64,000 nucleotides of DNA, taken from JAJDUF01 sp965238265. Its GTDB lineage: Bacteria > Chloroflexota > UBA11872 > UBA12225 > JAJDUF01. The stretch is taken from positions 2,604,001 through 2,668,000 of the forward strand of contig OZ250185.1 in the NCBI GenBank assembly GCA_965238265.1, read 5' to 3'. This document shows positions 23,453 through 32,650 of this stretch, one piece after another. The position numbers and the translations under genes were made by a program. Below the pieces are notes generated by a model. That model made no database searches, was not told where the DNA came from, and saw only the letters and a list, made by a program, of their open reading frames with translations. The number at the start of each line of letters is the position of its first letter. The stretch's first letter is position 1.

Positions 23453-24859
23453 GTGAAAGTCACAACCGAGCGACCTGAAGAGGGTGTGCGTGCCCTCCTC
23501 ATCGAGTTACCGGCAGAACGTCTCAGCCGCGAGCTTGACACTGCCTGGCGGCGGTTGAGCCGGTCAGTCAACATCCCCGGTTTTCGTCCCGGCAAGGCGC
23601 CACGCGCTATCGTGCAGCGCCACGTGGGCGCCGCCACGATTGAGCGCGAGGCCCTCCGGGCCCTCCTGCCGGCGGCCTATGAGGCTGCCGTGACCGAGGC
23701 GGCTATCGAGCCGATTGCCGAGCCGGACTTCGATATTGTGGAGATGGATCGCGGCAAACCGTTCATCTTCCGCGCCACCGTGCCGATCCGCCCGGACGTG
23801 GAGTTAGGGCCGTACCGCGATGTCCGGGTGCCCTTCCAGCCCCCGGAGCCTGATGCCGATCAGGTCGAACGAGTGCTCGCCCAGCTACAAGAGGGCCAGG
23901 CGCAGTGGGAGCCGGCGCTGGACAGCACCGCGCAGCTCGGCGACCAGGTTGTTGCCGATATTCGCGTGGAGTGGCCCGACGGTCGGGAGACCGATGACAC
24001 CGGTCTCCGCATTATCCTCGGTGGCAACAGCTATCCGGAGGGCTTTGACGATCAGGTCGCCGGAATGTCCGTTGGCGGCGAGCGCGACTTCGCGCTTACG
24101 GCACCCGAGGAACAGCCCGATGGCACGAGCGCGGAGCGGACGACGCGGTATCGGGTACGGGTCAAGGAAGTATGGGCCAGGCAGCTCCCCTCCCTCGACG
24201 ACGAGTTTGCCCGCTCGGTCTCCGAGCACGATTCGCTGGAGACGTTGCGCGTGACCGTCCAGGAAGCGGTGGGGCGCGAAACCGAGCGCCGGGCACTCCT
24301 GGAGTACGAGAGTTCCGTCCTTTCGGCGGCCGTAGAGGGCACAACATTCGAGATTCCTGCCCGTCTGCTGGAGGCGGAAACACGGCGCTTATCTACCGAG
24401 CGCACGAATGCATTCCAAGAGCAAGGCGTGACCGTCGAGCGCTATCTTGAGCTTACGAACCGCACCATGGAGCAGTGGCAGGCGGAAGTCGCCGCGGCAG
24501 CAACCCAGCAGCTCCACGGTCGCTTGGTGCTGGAAGCGGTGGCCCAGCAGGAGCAGATCAATCCCACGCCGCAACAGATCGCCGCCGCGATTGAGGCGGA
24601 GGTCGAGCAGGCTCCTGCTACCGATGAGCGCACCGGGCGGCAGCTGCGTAGCTTCTTGAGCAGCACTGATGGCCAGAGCCAGGTACGCGCCAGCCTGCAA
24701 CGTCAGCACGCGCTCGATTGGCTCGTGCGGAACGCCCGCGGCGATATCCCAGGGACGGCGAGCGAGGCAGCAACGGCCGACGATGATCCGGCGGACGATG
24801 CGACACCGGAGCCGGAAGCTGCCCCGTCCGCGAGCAACGACAACGAGGAAAGTGCCTAA
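23453..24859 (+). CDS. tig: Trigger factor, ribosome-associated chaperone and peptidyl-prolyl isomerase
   Basis: A 468-residue protein of normal family length. The ribosome-binding signature is NIPGFRPGKAPRAIVQRHVG (residues about 37-56). The FKBP-type domain runs from about residue 160 (AQLGDQVVADIRVEW) to 245, with YPEGFDDQVAGMSVGGERDFAL. A long helical C-terminal domain follows, ending in an acidic tail (ADDDPADDATPEPEAAPS). The start is GTG 23453. It heads tig-clpP-clpX, a common bacterial order linking nascent-chain folding and proteolysis. Confidence 0.95.
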   Translation: MKVTTERPEEGVRALLIELPAERLSRELDTAWRRLSRSVNIPGFRPGKAPRAIVQRHVGAATIEREALRALLPAAYEAAVTEAAIEPIAEPDFDIVEMDRGKPFIFRATVPIRPDVELGPYRDVRVPFQPPEPDADQVERVLAQLQEGQAQWEPALDSTAQLGDQVVADIRVEWPDGRETDDTGLRIILGGNSYPEGFDDQVAGMSVGGERDFALTAPEEQPDGTSAERTTRYRVRVKEVWARQLPSLDDEFARSVSEHDSLETLRVTVQEAVGRETERRALLEYESSVLSAAVEGTTFEIPARLLEAETRRLSTERTNAFQEQGVTVERYLELTNRTMEQWQAEVAAAATQQLHGRLVLEAVAQQEQINPTPQQIAAAIEAEVEQAPATDERTGRQLRSFLSSTDGQSQVRASLQRQHALDWLVRNARGDIPGTASEAATADDDPADDATPEPEAAPSASNDNEESA

Positions 24860-24988
24860 AGAGTTAGGAGCTCCTAGCCCTGCGTGAGACTGGCGGGACG
24901 CACTGCCGCCGTGTCACTAGCGACGACGTTCAAGCCGAAAATAGCCCTCCGCAGCCCTACCGGCGGGGGAGCAGAAACGGAGCTACCC

Positions 24989-25624
24989 ATGCAGCCACCC
25001 GAGTTGATCGTCCCCTATGTCATCGAAACGACCCCCCGCGGCGAGCGCGGCATGGATATCTGGTCCCGCTTGCTCCGCGAGCGCATCATCTTCATCGGGA
25101 CCCCCATTGACGATGTAGTCGCCAACTCGGTCGTGGCCCAGCTCCTCCTGCTCAAGACCGAAGACCCCGACAAAGAGATTCAGCTCTTCATCAACTCTCC
25201 CGGCGGGTCCATCTACGCCGGGCTGGCCATCTATGACACTATGCAGTACATCCAGCAGGAGTCCAGCCTGCGGCTGCGGACCACCTGCTTTGGGGCAGCG
25301 GCCAGCTTTGGGGCGGTGCTCCTGATGGCCGGCAGCAAGGGGGTGCGCTTTGCCCTGCCCAACTCGACGGTGATCATCCACCAGCCGACCAGTCCGGGAC
25401 GGGGCGGCCAAGCCTCGGACATCGAGATCGAAGCGCGGGAAATCCTACGGCTGCGGAGTCGGCTGAATGACATCATGGCCTTCCACACGGGACAACCGGC
25501 GGACAAGATTGCCAAGGACGCGGACCGAGACTTCTTCATGACGGCGCAGCAGGCGCTGGAGTATGGGATCATTGACGAGGTGGTTGGCCTGCCCGCGCTG
25601 GAGCCGGCGTCAACCGGCTCCTAG
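24989..25624 (+). CDS. clpP: ATP-dependent Clp protease proteolytic subunit
   Basis: A 211-residue serine peptidase. The catalytic triad is visible: Ser in CFGAAASFGAVLL, His in NSTVIIHQPT and Asp in KDADRDFFMTAQQALEYGIID. LFINSPGGSIYAGLAIYDTMQ is the conserved oxyanion region. It assembles into a 14-subunit barrel and takes substrates from ClpX. ATG 24989 is preferred; the frame is open to GTG 24884 but the extra 35 residues are not family-like. It lies 130 bases after tig and 91 before clpX. Confidence 0.95.
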   Translation: MQPPELIVPYVIETTPRGERGMDIWSRLLRERIIFIGTPIDDVVANSVVAQLLLLKTEDPDKEIQLFINSPGGSIYAGLAIYDTMQYIQQESSLRLRTTCFGAAASFGAVLLMAGSKGVRFALPNSTVIIHQPTSPGRGGQASDIEIEAREILRLRSRLNDIMAFHTGQPADKIAKDADRDFFMTAQQALEYGIIDEVVGLPALEPASTGS

Positions 25625-25715
25625 CCGCGCGAGATACGCCAGCGGCCGCCGGAGGCCGGGCAAGCCTGCCGGGAGACCCTTGTCGGAGCTATAGAACTCG
25701 ATCCTGAGAGGTGCT

Positions 25716-26984
25716 ATGGCGAGCCAACGCGGTAGTCGGGGGCAAGTCCGCTGCTCATTCTGCAGCAGCAGTCAAGAGCAGGCCCGTCGTCTCTTCAAGA
25801 GTCCCAATGGAGTCTACATCTGCGACAATTGCATTGACATATGTCGCCAGATTATGGAGGAAGAAGGGGAGCATCCCACCAGCCAAACCGACCTCTCCAG
25901 TCTACACACCCCCATTCCCAAGCGCATTTTCGAGCAGCTTTCTCAGTACGTCATCGGCCAGGAGCACGCCAAGAAGGTGCTCTCGGTCGCGGTCTACAAC
26001 CATTACAAGCGCATCGGGGCCGCGACGGACTTCGACGACGTTGAGCTGGCCAAGAGCAATATCCTGCTCGTCGGGCCAACCGGCTGTGGCAAGTCCCACC
26101 TCGCCCGGACGCTCGCCCGCATCCTCGACGTGCCCTTCTGCATCGCCGACGCCACCGCCCTCACCGAGGCCGGCTACGTGGGTGAGGATGTCGAAAACAT
26201 CCTGCTGCGCCTGATTCAGACTGCCGATTACGACGTCGCGCGTGCCGAACGCGGCATCGTCTTCATTGACGAGGTGGATAAGATCGCCCGCAAAGCCGAT
26301 AACCCCTCGATTACGCGCGATGTCTCCGGTGAAGGGGTGCAGCAGGCCCTGCTCAAGATCATGGAAGGCACAGTCGCCAATGTCCCACCGCAGGGCGGCC
26401 GGAAGCATCCCCATCAGGACTTCATTCAGATTGACACGACGAACGTGCTCTTTATCTGCGGTGGTGCCTTCGAGGGGCTAGACCGCATCATTGGCAATCG
26501 CATCGGCAGCCGCCGCTCGGTCGGCTTCCAGACCGTCTCCGGCAGCAGAGACGAGAACGACCCGCTGCTCTTGCGCGAGCTGACCGCCGCCGACCTGCTG
26601 AAATACGGACTGATCCCCGAGTTTGTGGGGCGCCTGCCGGTCGCGGTCAGCGTCGAGCCACTCTCCAGCCACGATCTCGTCCGTATTCTGACGGAACCCA
26701 AAGATGCGCTCGTGCGGCAGTTCGAGCGCATTCTTGCTCTTGATGAGGTGGACTTGGAGTTGACCGCGGAGGCGCTGCAAGCGGTAGCCAAGCGGTCACT
26801 CGGCTATCAGACCGGCGCCCGCGCCCTCCGGACCGTGATCGAGGAAGTGCTACTCGAAGTGATGTACGAGATTCCCTCACGGACGGACATCGCCAAGTGC
26901 ATTGTGAATGCCGACTGCGTGCTGAACCAGACGCCACCGCTCCTCATCAGCCGCACCGACCTCGAAGGCGAAGCCTCCGCCTGA
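25716..26984 (+). CDS. clpX: ATP-dependent Clp protease ATP-binding subunit ClpX
   Basis: A 422-residue AAA+ unfoldase. The N-terminal zinc-binding domain has four Cys in CSFC ... CDNCIDIC. Walker A is GPTGCGKSHLARTLA, the pore loop GYVGEDVE, Walker B IVFIDEVDKIA. RKHPHQDFIQIDTTNVLFICGGAFEGL and LIPEFVGRLPV are ClpX-specific. The C-terminal small domain contains GARALRTVIEEVLLEVMYE. It recognises tagged substrates, unfolds them and feeds ClpP, encoded just upstream. Confidence 0.96.
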   Translation: MASQRGSRGQVRCSFCSSSQEQARRLFKSPNGVYICDNCIDICRQIMEEEGEHPTSQTDLSSLHTPIPKRIFEQLSQYVIGQEHAKKVLSVAVYNHYKRIGAATDFDDVELAKSNILLVGPTGCGKSHLARTLARILDVPFCIADATALTEAGYVGEDVENILLRLIQTADYDVARAERGIVFIDEVDKIARKADNPSITRDVSGEGVQQALLKIMEGTVANVPPQGGRKHPHQDFIQIDTTNVLFICGGAFEGLDRIIGNRIGSRRSVGFQTVSGSRDENDPLLLRELTAADLLKYGLIPEFVGRLPVAVSVEPLSSHDLVRILTEPKDALVRQFERILALDEVDLELTAEALQAVAKRSLGYQTGARALRTVIEEVLLEVMYEIPSRTDIAKCIVNADCVLNQTPPLLISRTDLEGEASA

Positions 26985-27016
26985 GCGGCACCTCATCCCC
27001 TCGGCACCGGATCTCC

Positions 27017-27146
27017 GTCATTCCCGCGAAAGCGGGAATCCAAGCTCCCTCTCCACCAAGTAGAGAGGGCCGGGGTGAGGTCCGACGGATAGACGCGGCG
27101 AGGACCTCTAGCCCCTTCCTTAAAGGGAGGGGGTTGGGGGTAGGTA
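27017..27146. repeat. Family A hairpin followed by family B block after clpX
   Basis: 27017-27043 is a family A hairpin (ATTCCCGC, GAAA, GCGGGAAT). 27110-27146 is a family B block, CCCCTTCCTTAAAGGGAGGG then GGTTGGGGGTAGGT. It lies between convergent genes. Confidence 0.85.
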
Positions 27147-27156
27147 TCGGGCCCCC

Positions 27157-27966
27157 TCACTCGTTCGCGTCCACGGACGTGACCTGCACACGCTTCACGC
27201 CGGCCACCTTCTGACAGAGCTGCTGCACCCGCCGTTGCTGCTCGGCATCCTCGAACTGCCCCCGGATATGGACGGTACCCGTATCGGGCTTGGCGGCCAC
27301 GTCCCTAATCTGCGCCGTCTCCAGAGCGCGCTCCATCCGCAGCACCGTGCGTACCGCCACCGTCATCACCAGCGCCGGCGGGAGCGGGGACAGTCGCCGG
27401 AGCAGCCACGCCGCCGCGCCTTCCCACGCCACATCCACGGCGACGCCGGAGAGGAGCCATAGCGGAAACGCAGCCAGCAGGATCGTGGTGACGTTGAGCT
27501 GCTGGGTGGCCTCCAGCCGCTGGGCAACCACCCAAAGGGCCGCCGGCACGAGCAGGACGGGGAGCGCAGACTGCAACCCAAACTGCATCTGCCGAGTTGG
27601 CCCCAGCCGCAGAACCAAGATATAATCGTGGCGGGCAGCGTAGCGACGCAGCCAGCCGAGCAGCGCCCCGAGCACCACAGTGGGCAGCAGCCACGGCCCG
27701 ACAGCGAGGATATAGCCGACCGCGACGTCCCACAGCGCAGTCAGCGGCGCTGCTACGTTTGCCCGCAGCAGGTCACCGCAGGCACCGAGCAGCGCGTTGC
27801 CGGCCAGCACGGCCAGCGGCACGCCGAGCAGGATCAAGGCCGCCAGCCCTCCGGCGAGGGCCGTGCGCGGCGTACTCGCCTCTCGGGCGATGAGGCTGTC
27901 GCGGAAGACGCGCTCTCCCGGCACCGCACCAAAGGCATTGAGATCCGGGATGATGGGCATGCCCAT
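27157..27966 (-). CDS. Integral membrane protein with C-terminal BON-like domain
   Basis: A 269-residue protein. About five hydrophobic segments occupy residues 35-200 (LAALILLGVPLAVLAGNALLG; GYILAVGPWLLPTVVLGALLGW; FGLQSALPVLLVPAALWVVA; TTILLAAFPLWLLSGVAVDVAW). The final 65 residues, IRDVAAKPDTGTVHIRGQFE then VQQLCQKVAGVKRVQVTSVD, match a BON-type alpha/beta fold, which may bind lipid or sugar at the membrane face. ATG 27966 follows GGAGGG. The function is not known. Confidence 0.6.
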   Translation of the reverse strand: MGMPIIPDLNAFGAVPGERVFRDSLIAREASTPRTALAGGLAALILLGVPLAVLAGNALLGACGDLLRANVAAPLTALWDVAVGYILAVGPWLLPTVVLGALLGWLRRYAARHDYILVLRLGPTRQMQFGLQSALPVLLVPAALWVVAQRLEATQQLNVTTILLAAFPLWLLSGVAVDVAWEGAAAWLLRRLSPLPPALVMTVAVRTVLRMERALETAQIRDVAAKPDTGTVHIRGQFEDAEQQRRVQQLCQKVAGVKRVQVTSVDANE

Positions 27967-27997
27967 GGACACCCTCCATCAGCGGCATCAGCGACCG

Positions 27998-28678
27998 CTA
28001 TCGTGTACTGCCCGCTGTGCCTGGCGTAGGCACAGCCGGCCGCTGCAACGTCCGGCGCGGGTTTACCCTCCACGCCAGGCAAGCCCAGCGACCGCGCTCG
28101 CAGCGCAGCACACCGATCTCACCATGCCCCAAGCGGTACGCTGGAGCGCTCAACGCGGCAGCGGCGAGCGGCGCCAGCCGGGCCACGGCAAAGCGCGCGA
28201 TCATACTGTGCGTCACCACACCAACCGCACCCTGCGGATGCCGCTCTTGCATCGCCGCCAGGGCGCCGATAATCCGCTCCTCGGCCTGCCGGAGCGATTC
28301 GCCGCCGGGGAACGGCACGTCCACCTCGCCGCTATACCAGCGCGACAAAATGGCGTCGTGGTCTCGCCACATATCGCGGTCGCCCCGCCCATCGAACGCG
28401 CCGACATCAATCTCCCGCACGTCAGCGCAGACCGTGGCAACGCAGCCGAGCGCCGTGCTCAGGATGGCTGCGGTCTCGGCGGCGCGTCGCAGGGGACTGG
28501 TGTACAGCGCGGCCAGCGGCTTCCCCTGGAGCCAACCGGCGGCTGCGACGGACTGGCGACGGCCACGCTGCGTCAGCCCGGAATCGTAGGCGTGGCCGTT
28601 GGACAGGACGGAGCGCACATTGGCATAGCTCTCGCCGTGCCGCAGGAGGTAGATGGTCGTGCCGTCGTCCTGACCCAT
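27998..28678 (-). CDS. Histidine phosphatase family protein (phosphoglycerate mutase-like)
   Basis: A 226-residue protein. The catalytic motif YLLRHGESYANV is at the N-terminus; the second Arg and Glu are in YTSPLRRAAETA and VREIDVGAFDG; the second His is in VGVVTHSMIARFAV. These enzymes dephosphorylate sugar phosphates, cobalamin precursors or other small molecules through a phospho-His. The substrate is not clear. The region after residue 195 is probably a variable tail. It is 31 bases upstream of the membrane BON gene and likely co-transcribed. Confidence 0.85.
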   Translation of the reverse strand: MGQDDGTTIYLLRHGESYANVRSVLSNGHAYDSGLTQRGRRQSVAAAGWLQGKPLAALYTSPLRRAAETAAILSTALGCVATVCADVREIDVGAFDGRGDRDMWRDHDAILSRWYSGEVDVPFPGGESLRQAEERIIGALAAMQERHPQGAVGVVTHSMIARFAVARLAPLAAAALSAPAYRLGHGEIGVLRCERGRWACLAWRVNPRRTLQRPAVPTPGTAGSTR

Positions 28679-28874
28679 CGCGTTGCTACGTCAGCGCGTC
28701 AATAGTCGTCTCGCCAAGTCTAAAGAACACCACAACGCGCCGGCCAGTGGCCCGGCCCCGGCCCTTCCCTCGCTCCGCCGGAGTCTAGCACGATTGTATC
28801 AATTAAACGCGGCCCTGTCTAGCCTCACCCCGGCCCTCTCATCCCCAGGCCGACTACTGTTAGCCCCTCGGCGC

Positions 28875-28883
28875 TGCTAGACT
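28875..28883 (+). promoter_or_regulatory. Extended -10 element before the cysteine desulfurase gene
   Basis: TGCTAGACT. Transcription would start near 28890, after an ATG at 28888, so translation more likely begins at 28936 or 28942. Confidence 0.45.
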
Positions 28884-28941
28884 ATTTATGCAGGGTACAT
28901 ACGGCGACCTCGTGCCGGATGCTGCCCTCCGAGGGATGACG

Positions 28942-30123
28942 ATGGAGCAACTACCCGTCTACTTGGACCACGCCGCGACGACGCCGGTCCACCCGGACGT
29001 GCTGGCCGCCATGCTGCCCTATTGGCGCGCGGCGCCGGGGAACCCATCGAGCATCTACGGTTGGGGACGCGACGCCCGCCATGCCCTCGATACGGCCCGC
29101 GATACCGTGGCGCAGGTCCTGAATTGCCGGCCGCGGGAGGTGATCTTCACCAGCGGAGGCACCGAAGCGGACAACGCGGCCTTGCAGGGGACAGCGTTTG
29201 CCAACTTCGACCGGGGCAACCACCTGATTACCTGCGCCATCGAGCACCATGCCATTCTGCACACGTGCGAGTTTCTGGAGCAGTTCGGCTTCGAGACCAC
29301 GGTGCTGCCCGTGGATCAGTACGGGCAAGTAGACCCCAGCGCCGTCGCAGCGGCCATCCGGCCGGAGACGATCCTCGTCTCGATCATGTACGCCAACAAC
29401 GAAGTCGGCACGATCCAGCCCATCCGCGATATTGCCCGTGTTGCCCACGAGCGCGGCGTACACGTCCACACGGACGCCGTGCAAGCGGGCGGCGCCCTCT
29501 CGCTCGACGTGCGCTCGCTGGGCGTGGACCTGCTCTCGCTGGCGGGGCACAAGTTCTACGGCCCCAAGGGCACGGGGGTGCTCTACGTGCGCGAAGGTGC
29601 CGAATGGCAGCCGCAGCAACAAGGAGGCAGCCAGGAGCGCAACCAACGCGCCGGCACCGAGAACACGGCGGGTATCGTGGGCCTAGCGAAGGCACTCGAC
29701 CTCGCCCACGCGCAGCTCGCTGCCCGGCGCGCACACGATCAGCACCTCCGGGACCGGCTCGTTACCGGCCTCTTGGCGGACATCCCGGACGCTAGGCTCA
29801 CCGGGCACCCCACCAACCGCCTGCCCAACAGCGCCAGCTTTTGCTTTCACAACGTCGAAGGCGAGAGTATCCTGCTGGGCCTCGATGTTAAGAGCATCTA
29901 CGCTTCGAGCGGCTCCGCCTGCACCTCCGGGTCGCTGGAGCTGTCGCACGTGCTGGAGGCACTTGATCTGCCGGCCGAGTGGGCACGCGGGTCGCTGCGC
30001 CTGACGGTGGGGCTGGACAACACCGAAGCGCAGATTGATTACGTGCTCCGCGAGCTGCCGGCGTTGATCGAGACTCTGCGCGCGATGGCCCCGCCGGCGA
30101 CACCATTGGCAGCAGCATCGTGA
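28942..30123 (+). CDS. Cysteine desulfurase (NifS/IscS family)
   Basis: A 393-residue PLP enzyme. VYLDHAATTPVHPDVLAAM is the conserved N-terminus. The PLP Lys is in LAGHKFYGPKGTGVLY, and HTDAVQAGG carries the cofactor Asp. The catalytic Cys loop is SSGSACTSGSLELSHVL. It removes sulfur from cysteine for Fe-S clusters or tRNA thiolation; in an organism with a selenoprotein, such enzymes may also handle selenocysteine, which is an inference. GAGGG at 28930-28934 favours ATG 28942; ATG 28936 and 28888 are alternatives. Its stop overlaps the next start by four bases (GTGA). Confidence 0.92.
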   Translation: MEQLPVYLDHAATTPVHPDVLAAMLPYWRAAPGNPSSIYGWGRDARHALDTARDTVAQVLNCRPREVIFTSGGTEADNAALQGTAFANFDRGNHLITCAIEHHAILHTCEFLEQFGFETTVLPVDQYGQVDPSAVAAAIRPETILVSIMYANNEVGTIQPIRDIARVAHERGVHVHTDAVQAGGALSLDVRSLGVDLLSLAGHKFYGPKGTGVLYVREGAEWQPQQQGGSQERNQRAGTENTAGIVGLAKALDLAHAQLAARRAHDQHLRDRLVTGLLADIPDARLTGHPTNRLPNSASFCFHNVEGESILLGLDVKSIYASSGSACTSGSLELSHVLEALDLPAEWARGSLRLTVGLDNTEAQIDYVLRELPALIETLRAMAPPATPLAAAS

Positions 30124-30644
30124 GCTCGCCAGTCACCCAAACGAGCCAAGTCTGCTCGCGCCATGGCGACCGCGAGACCCTACTGACGTGTGGCCGCTGC
30201 GGCCAGCCCTACTGCACCGACTGTCTGATCCACACGCCCGCCGGGCAGCGCTGTCACCAATGCGCGGGCGTCAGTCGCCACGCCACCGGGCAAGCAACCT
30301 GGACAGCCGTGTGGCAAACGGTCGCCATCGCCGCGGCCGCCAGCGCCGGCACGCTCCTCCTCAGCGGGTGGTTTGTTTTCCTGCTCGCGGCTATCGCCGG
30401 TTTCGCGGGCGCAACCCGCTGGGCGCCGCTGGTCAATCGCCACACGCGCAACCGCACCCTGGCGGTCATGGCTCTGAGCTTCCTTGGCGGCACTATCCTC
30501 GGTCCGCTTATCTTCGCGCTGGGCTGGATGCTGTTGCAAGGAGCCTTCGCGCCTGGCACCGCCCTGGCCTTTGCGCTCGGCAATCCTTTGCTGCTGCTCT
30601 TCACCGCCCTGGCCGCCGGCATCGCCTGGTGGCGGCTGCGGTAG
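30120..30644 (+). CDS. Membrane protein with N-terminal B-box-type zinc finger
   Basis: A 174-residue protein. Residues 10-50 hold a Cys/His cluster, CSRHGDRETLLTCGRCGQPY then CTDCLIHTPAGQRCHQC, a B-box-like zinc site that is common in front of bacterial rhomboid or other membrane domains. About three to four hydrophobic segments follow (TVAIAAAASAGTLLLSGWFVF; AVMALSFLGGTILGPLIFALGW; NPLLLLFTALAAGIAW). GTG 30120 overlaps the stop of the cysteine desulfurase, so it is translationally coupled. No protease motif is visible. The function is unknown. Confidence 0.7.
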   Translation: MSSPVTQTSQVCSRHGDRETLLTCGRCGQPYCTDCLIHTPAGQRCHQCAGVSRHATGQATWTAVWQTVAIAAAASAGTLLLSGWFVFLLAAIAGFAGATRWAPLVNRHTRNRTLAVMALSFLGGTILGPLIFALGWMLLQGAFAPGTALAFALGNPLLLLFTALAAGIAWWRLR

Positions 30645-30662
30645 CCTGGACTAATCTTTGGC

Positions 30663-30758
30663 CACGCCTCACCCCCCCGGCTCCTTCCCTGGAGGGAAGG
30701 GGAGTCCGCGTGGCGACCTCTAGCCCCTTCCCTTTAGGGAGGGGGTTGGGGGTAGGTG
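30663..30758. repeat. Two family B blocks; the second forms the 3' end of the histidine kinase gene
   Basis: CTCCTTCCCTGGAGGGAAGG and CCCCTTCCCTTTAGGGAGGG then GGTTGGGGGTAGGTG. On the minus strand the second encodes HLPPTPSLKGRG and the stop of the kinase. Confidence 0.85.
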
Positions 30759-32645
30759 CCGGGCGCTACGCTCGCCGGGGGAGCGCTGGGGCGCCGCCGC
30801 CGGAGCATCCGTCGGATCACGCGGACCCGGCGTGCCATCGGCTGCTGGGAGGATCACCGTGAAACCGGTGCCCCCCTCGGCGCTGCTCGTGGCCGTGATC
30901 TCGCCCTCGTGGGCAGCGACGATCTCCTGAGCGATAGCCAACCCCAGGCCCGTGCCGTCCACCCCTTGAGCACGCGACTTCTCGACGCGATAGAAGCGCT
31001 CGAAGATATGGGGCAAATCTGCTGCCGGAATCACGCTGTCGGTGTTGTGGACCGTCACCCAGACCGTTGGCCGCGCGGCCGCGCGGCCATTCTCCGTCGT
31101 CCGACGACCGGCAGCCGCGCCGCGCTGGCGCTCCGGCTCATCCGACCGCTGAGTCTGTACCACCCCTGATCGAGCCAGGGGCCGGCTCTGAGTACCCATC
31201 GGATCATGCAGACTCGGCATGTCATCGGTCGCCACGACGAATGCGCCGTTTACGGCCGGCGAGGGGGGGTGCTGCGGCGGTGGCGGCCGGCCGGCGCCGG
31301 CGCTGATGGTGATTGTGGCCCCCTCCGGCGCATATTTGGCAGCGTTCTCGGCCAGGTTTGCCAAGAGCCGCTCCAAGAGGCGCGCGTCGCCGTGCCAGTT
31401 GTGCGCGGCGTCGGCGTCAAAGTCCAGCACCAGTTTCTGTCCGACCTGATCGGTGAGCGGGGCAATGCGGGTCGCCGTCACGCGCAGCAATTCCGTGAGA
31501 TCCACCGGCTCCCGTTTCACCGGGAGCTGACCACCTTCGATCTTGGAGAGGTACAGCAGCGCCTCGACCAGCCGGCGCATCCGCTCGGCCTCATCGTGGA
31601 TGATGCGCCCCGCTTCCGCGCTCGCGGCCGGGTCACGTACCTCGCCCTCGACCAACGCCTGCGCCCAGCCCTGCAGCGAGGTCAGGGGGGTACGCAGCTC
31701 GTGCGAGGCATTGGCGAGGAAGGCCCGCAGCGCGCGATTGGAGCGGTCTACCTCCCGTGCCATCCGGTTGAACGCCCGCGCCAGTTGCGCTACCTCATCG
31801 TGACCGCGTACCGGGATGGACTGCTCGTAATCGCCCTGCGCCATCGCTCGGCTGGCCTCGGTGATCTGGCGCAAAGGGCGAGCAATCGAGCGCGAGAGCC
31901 AGAGCGCGGCCGCAGCGGAGACGGCGAGGGCAATCAGGGCAGCAGAAGCCAGACTGGGCGCCAAGGCCCGCCAGGCCGTCGCCAAGCTGGCTTCGGGCAC
32001 CACCACCGCGACCCGCCGGGTAGCGGCGCCGGCCGGCGCCGGTTGGTCCGCATCTCCAGCCCCTCGTCCACGTGCAGCCACTGGAGGAACCTGGGCAACA
32101 ATGAACAGGTGCGGCTGGTCGAGTGGCTGCACCTCCGCCGTCCACGCAATGATCGGCATCTGAGGCGACCGCCGGCCGGATCGTCTGTCCGGCGCCACCT
32201 GCCGCGCCGGCGCCACCTGTTGATCCGCTAAGGCTAACTGCACCCCCCGCAAGCTCTCGTCACCCTCGGGGCTGACATCCGCCAGAATCAGGTTGGTGTC
32301 ATCGAGCAGCAGAATACGCACCCCGTAGCGCTCCGCGAGAAAGGACATGTGGCCGGCAATATCGGCAGCCGACGCCTGCCGCCAAGTCTGCATGCTCATC
32401 TGAACGGCGGCAATAATCGCTACATCCGTCAACCGGTTAATGGCTTGCTGCCGCTGATACCGTTGGACCAAGCCGAAGGTCCCGGCCGCCGCCGTGCCCA
32501 GCGCCACGATGATGACGATGGCAAAGGCGGCCTGGAGCTTGGAGCGCAGCGTCAGCAGCCTGAACCCCTGACGACGCCAGGTCTGCACAATCAAATATAA
32601 ATCGGTGGTGCAGGCCTGGCACGTCACCAGCCAGCTTCTCATCAC
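30720..32645 (-). CDS. Sensor histidine kinase with unusual catalytic-domain insertion
   Basis: A 641-residue membrane kinase. A first membrane segment is near residues 38-60 and a second near 230-250, enclosing an extracellular sensor of about 170 residues. HAMP follows (RSIARPLRQITEASRAMAQGD). The H box is FLANASHELRTPLTSLQ with His315. The N box is RLLANLAENAAKYAP (about 427-440). Between the N box and the G1 box lies an insertion of about 75 residues (about 452-526) rich in Pro, Arg and Gly. G1 reads VHNTDSVIP, lacking the usual DxGxG. FERFYRVEKSRAQGVDGTGLGLAIAQEI is normal. The C-terminus is repeat-derived. It is 5 bases downstream of its response regulator. Confidence 0.88.
   Translation of the reverse strand: MMRSWLVTCQACTTDLYLIVQTWRRQGFRLLTLRSKLQAAFAIVIIVALGTAAAGTFGLVQRYQRQQAINRLTDVAIIAAVQMSMQTWRQASAADIAGHMSFLAERYGVRILLLDDTNLILADVSPEGDESLRGVQLALADQQVAPARQVAPDRRSGRRSPQMPIIAWTAEVQPLDQPHLFIVAQVPPVAARGRGAGDADQPAPAGAATRRVAVVVPEASLATAWRALAPSLASAALIALAVSAAAALWLSRSIARPLRQITEASRAMAQGDYEQSIPVRGHDEVAQLARAFNRMAREVDRSNRALRAFLANASHELRTPLTSLQGWAQALVEGEVRDPAASAEAGRIIHDEAERMRRLVEALLYLSKIEGGQLPVKREPVDLTELLRVTATRIAPLTDQVGQKLVLDFDADAAHNWHGDARLLERLLANLAENAAKYAPEGATITISAGAGRPPPPQHPPSPAVNGAFVVATDDMPSLHDPMGTQSRPLARSGVVQTQRSDEPERQRGAAAGRRTTENGRAAARPTVWVTVHNTDSVIPAADLPHIFERFYRVEKSRAQGVDGTGLGLAIAQEIVAAHEGEITATSSAEGGTGFTVILPAADGTPGPRDPTDAPAAAPQRSPGERSARHLPPTPSLKGRG
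30812..30841. repeat. Internal direct repeat of the kinase gene, copy 1
   Basis: Thirty bases that match 31199-31228 at 25 positions. All five differences are transitions. This copy encodes the region after the catalytic domain. Confidence 0.75.
31199..31228. repeat. Internal direct repeat of the kinase gene, copy 2
   Basis: Partner of 30812-30841; it lies inside the insertion between the N box and G1 box. Confidence 0.75.
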
Positions 32646-32650
32646 GTCGC

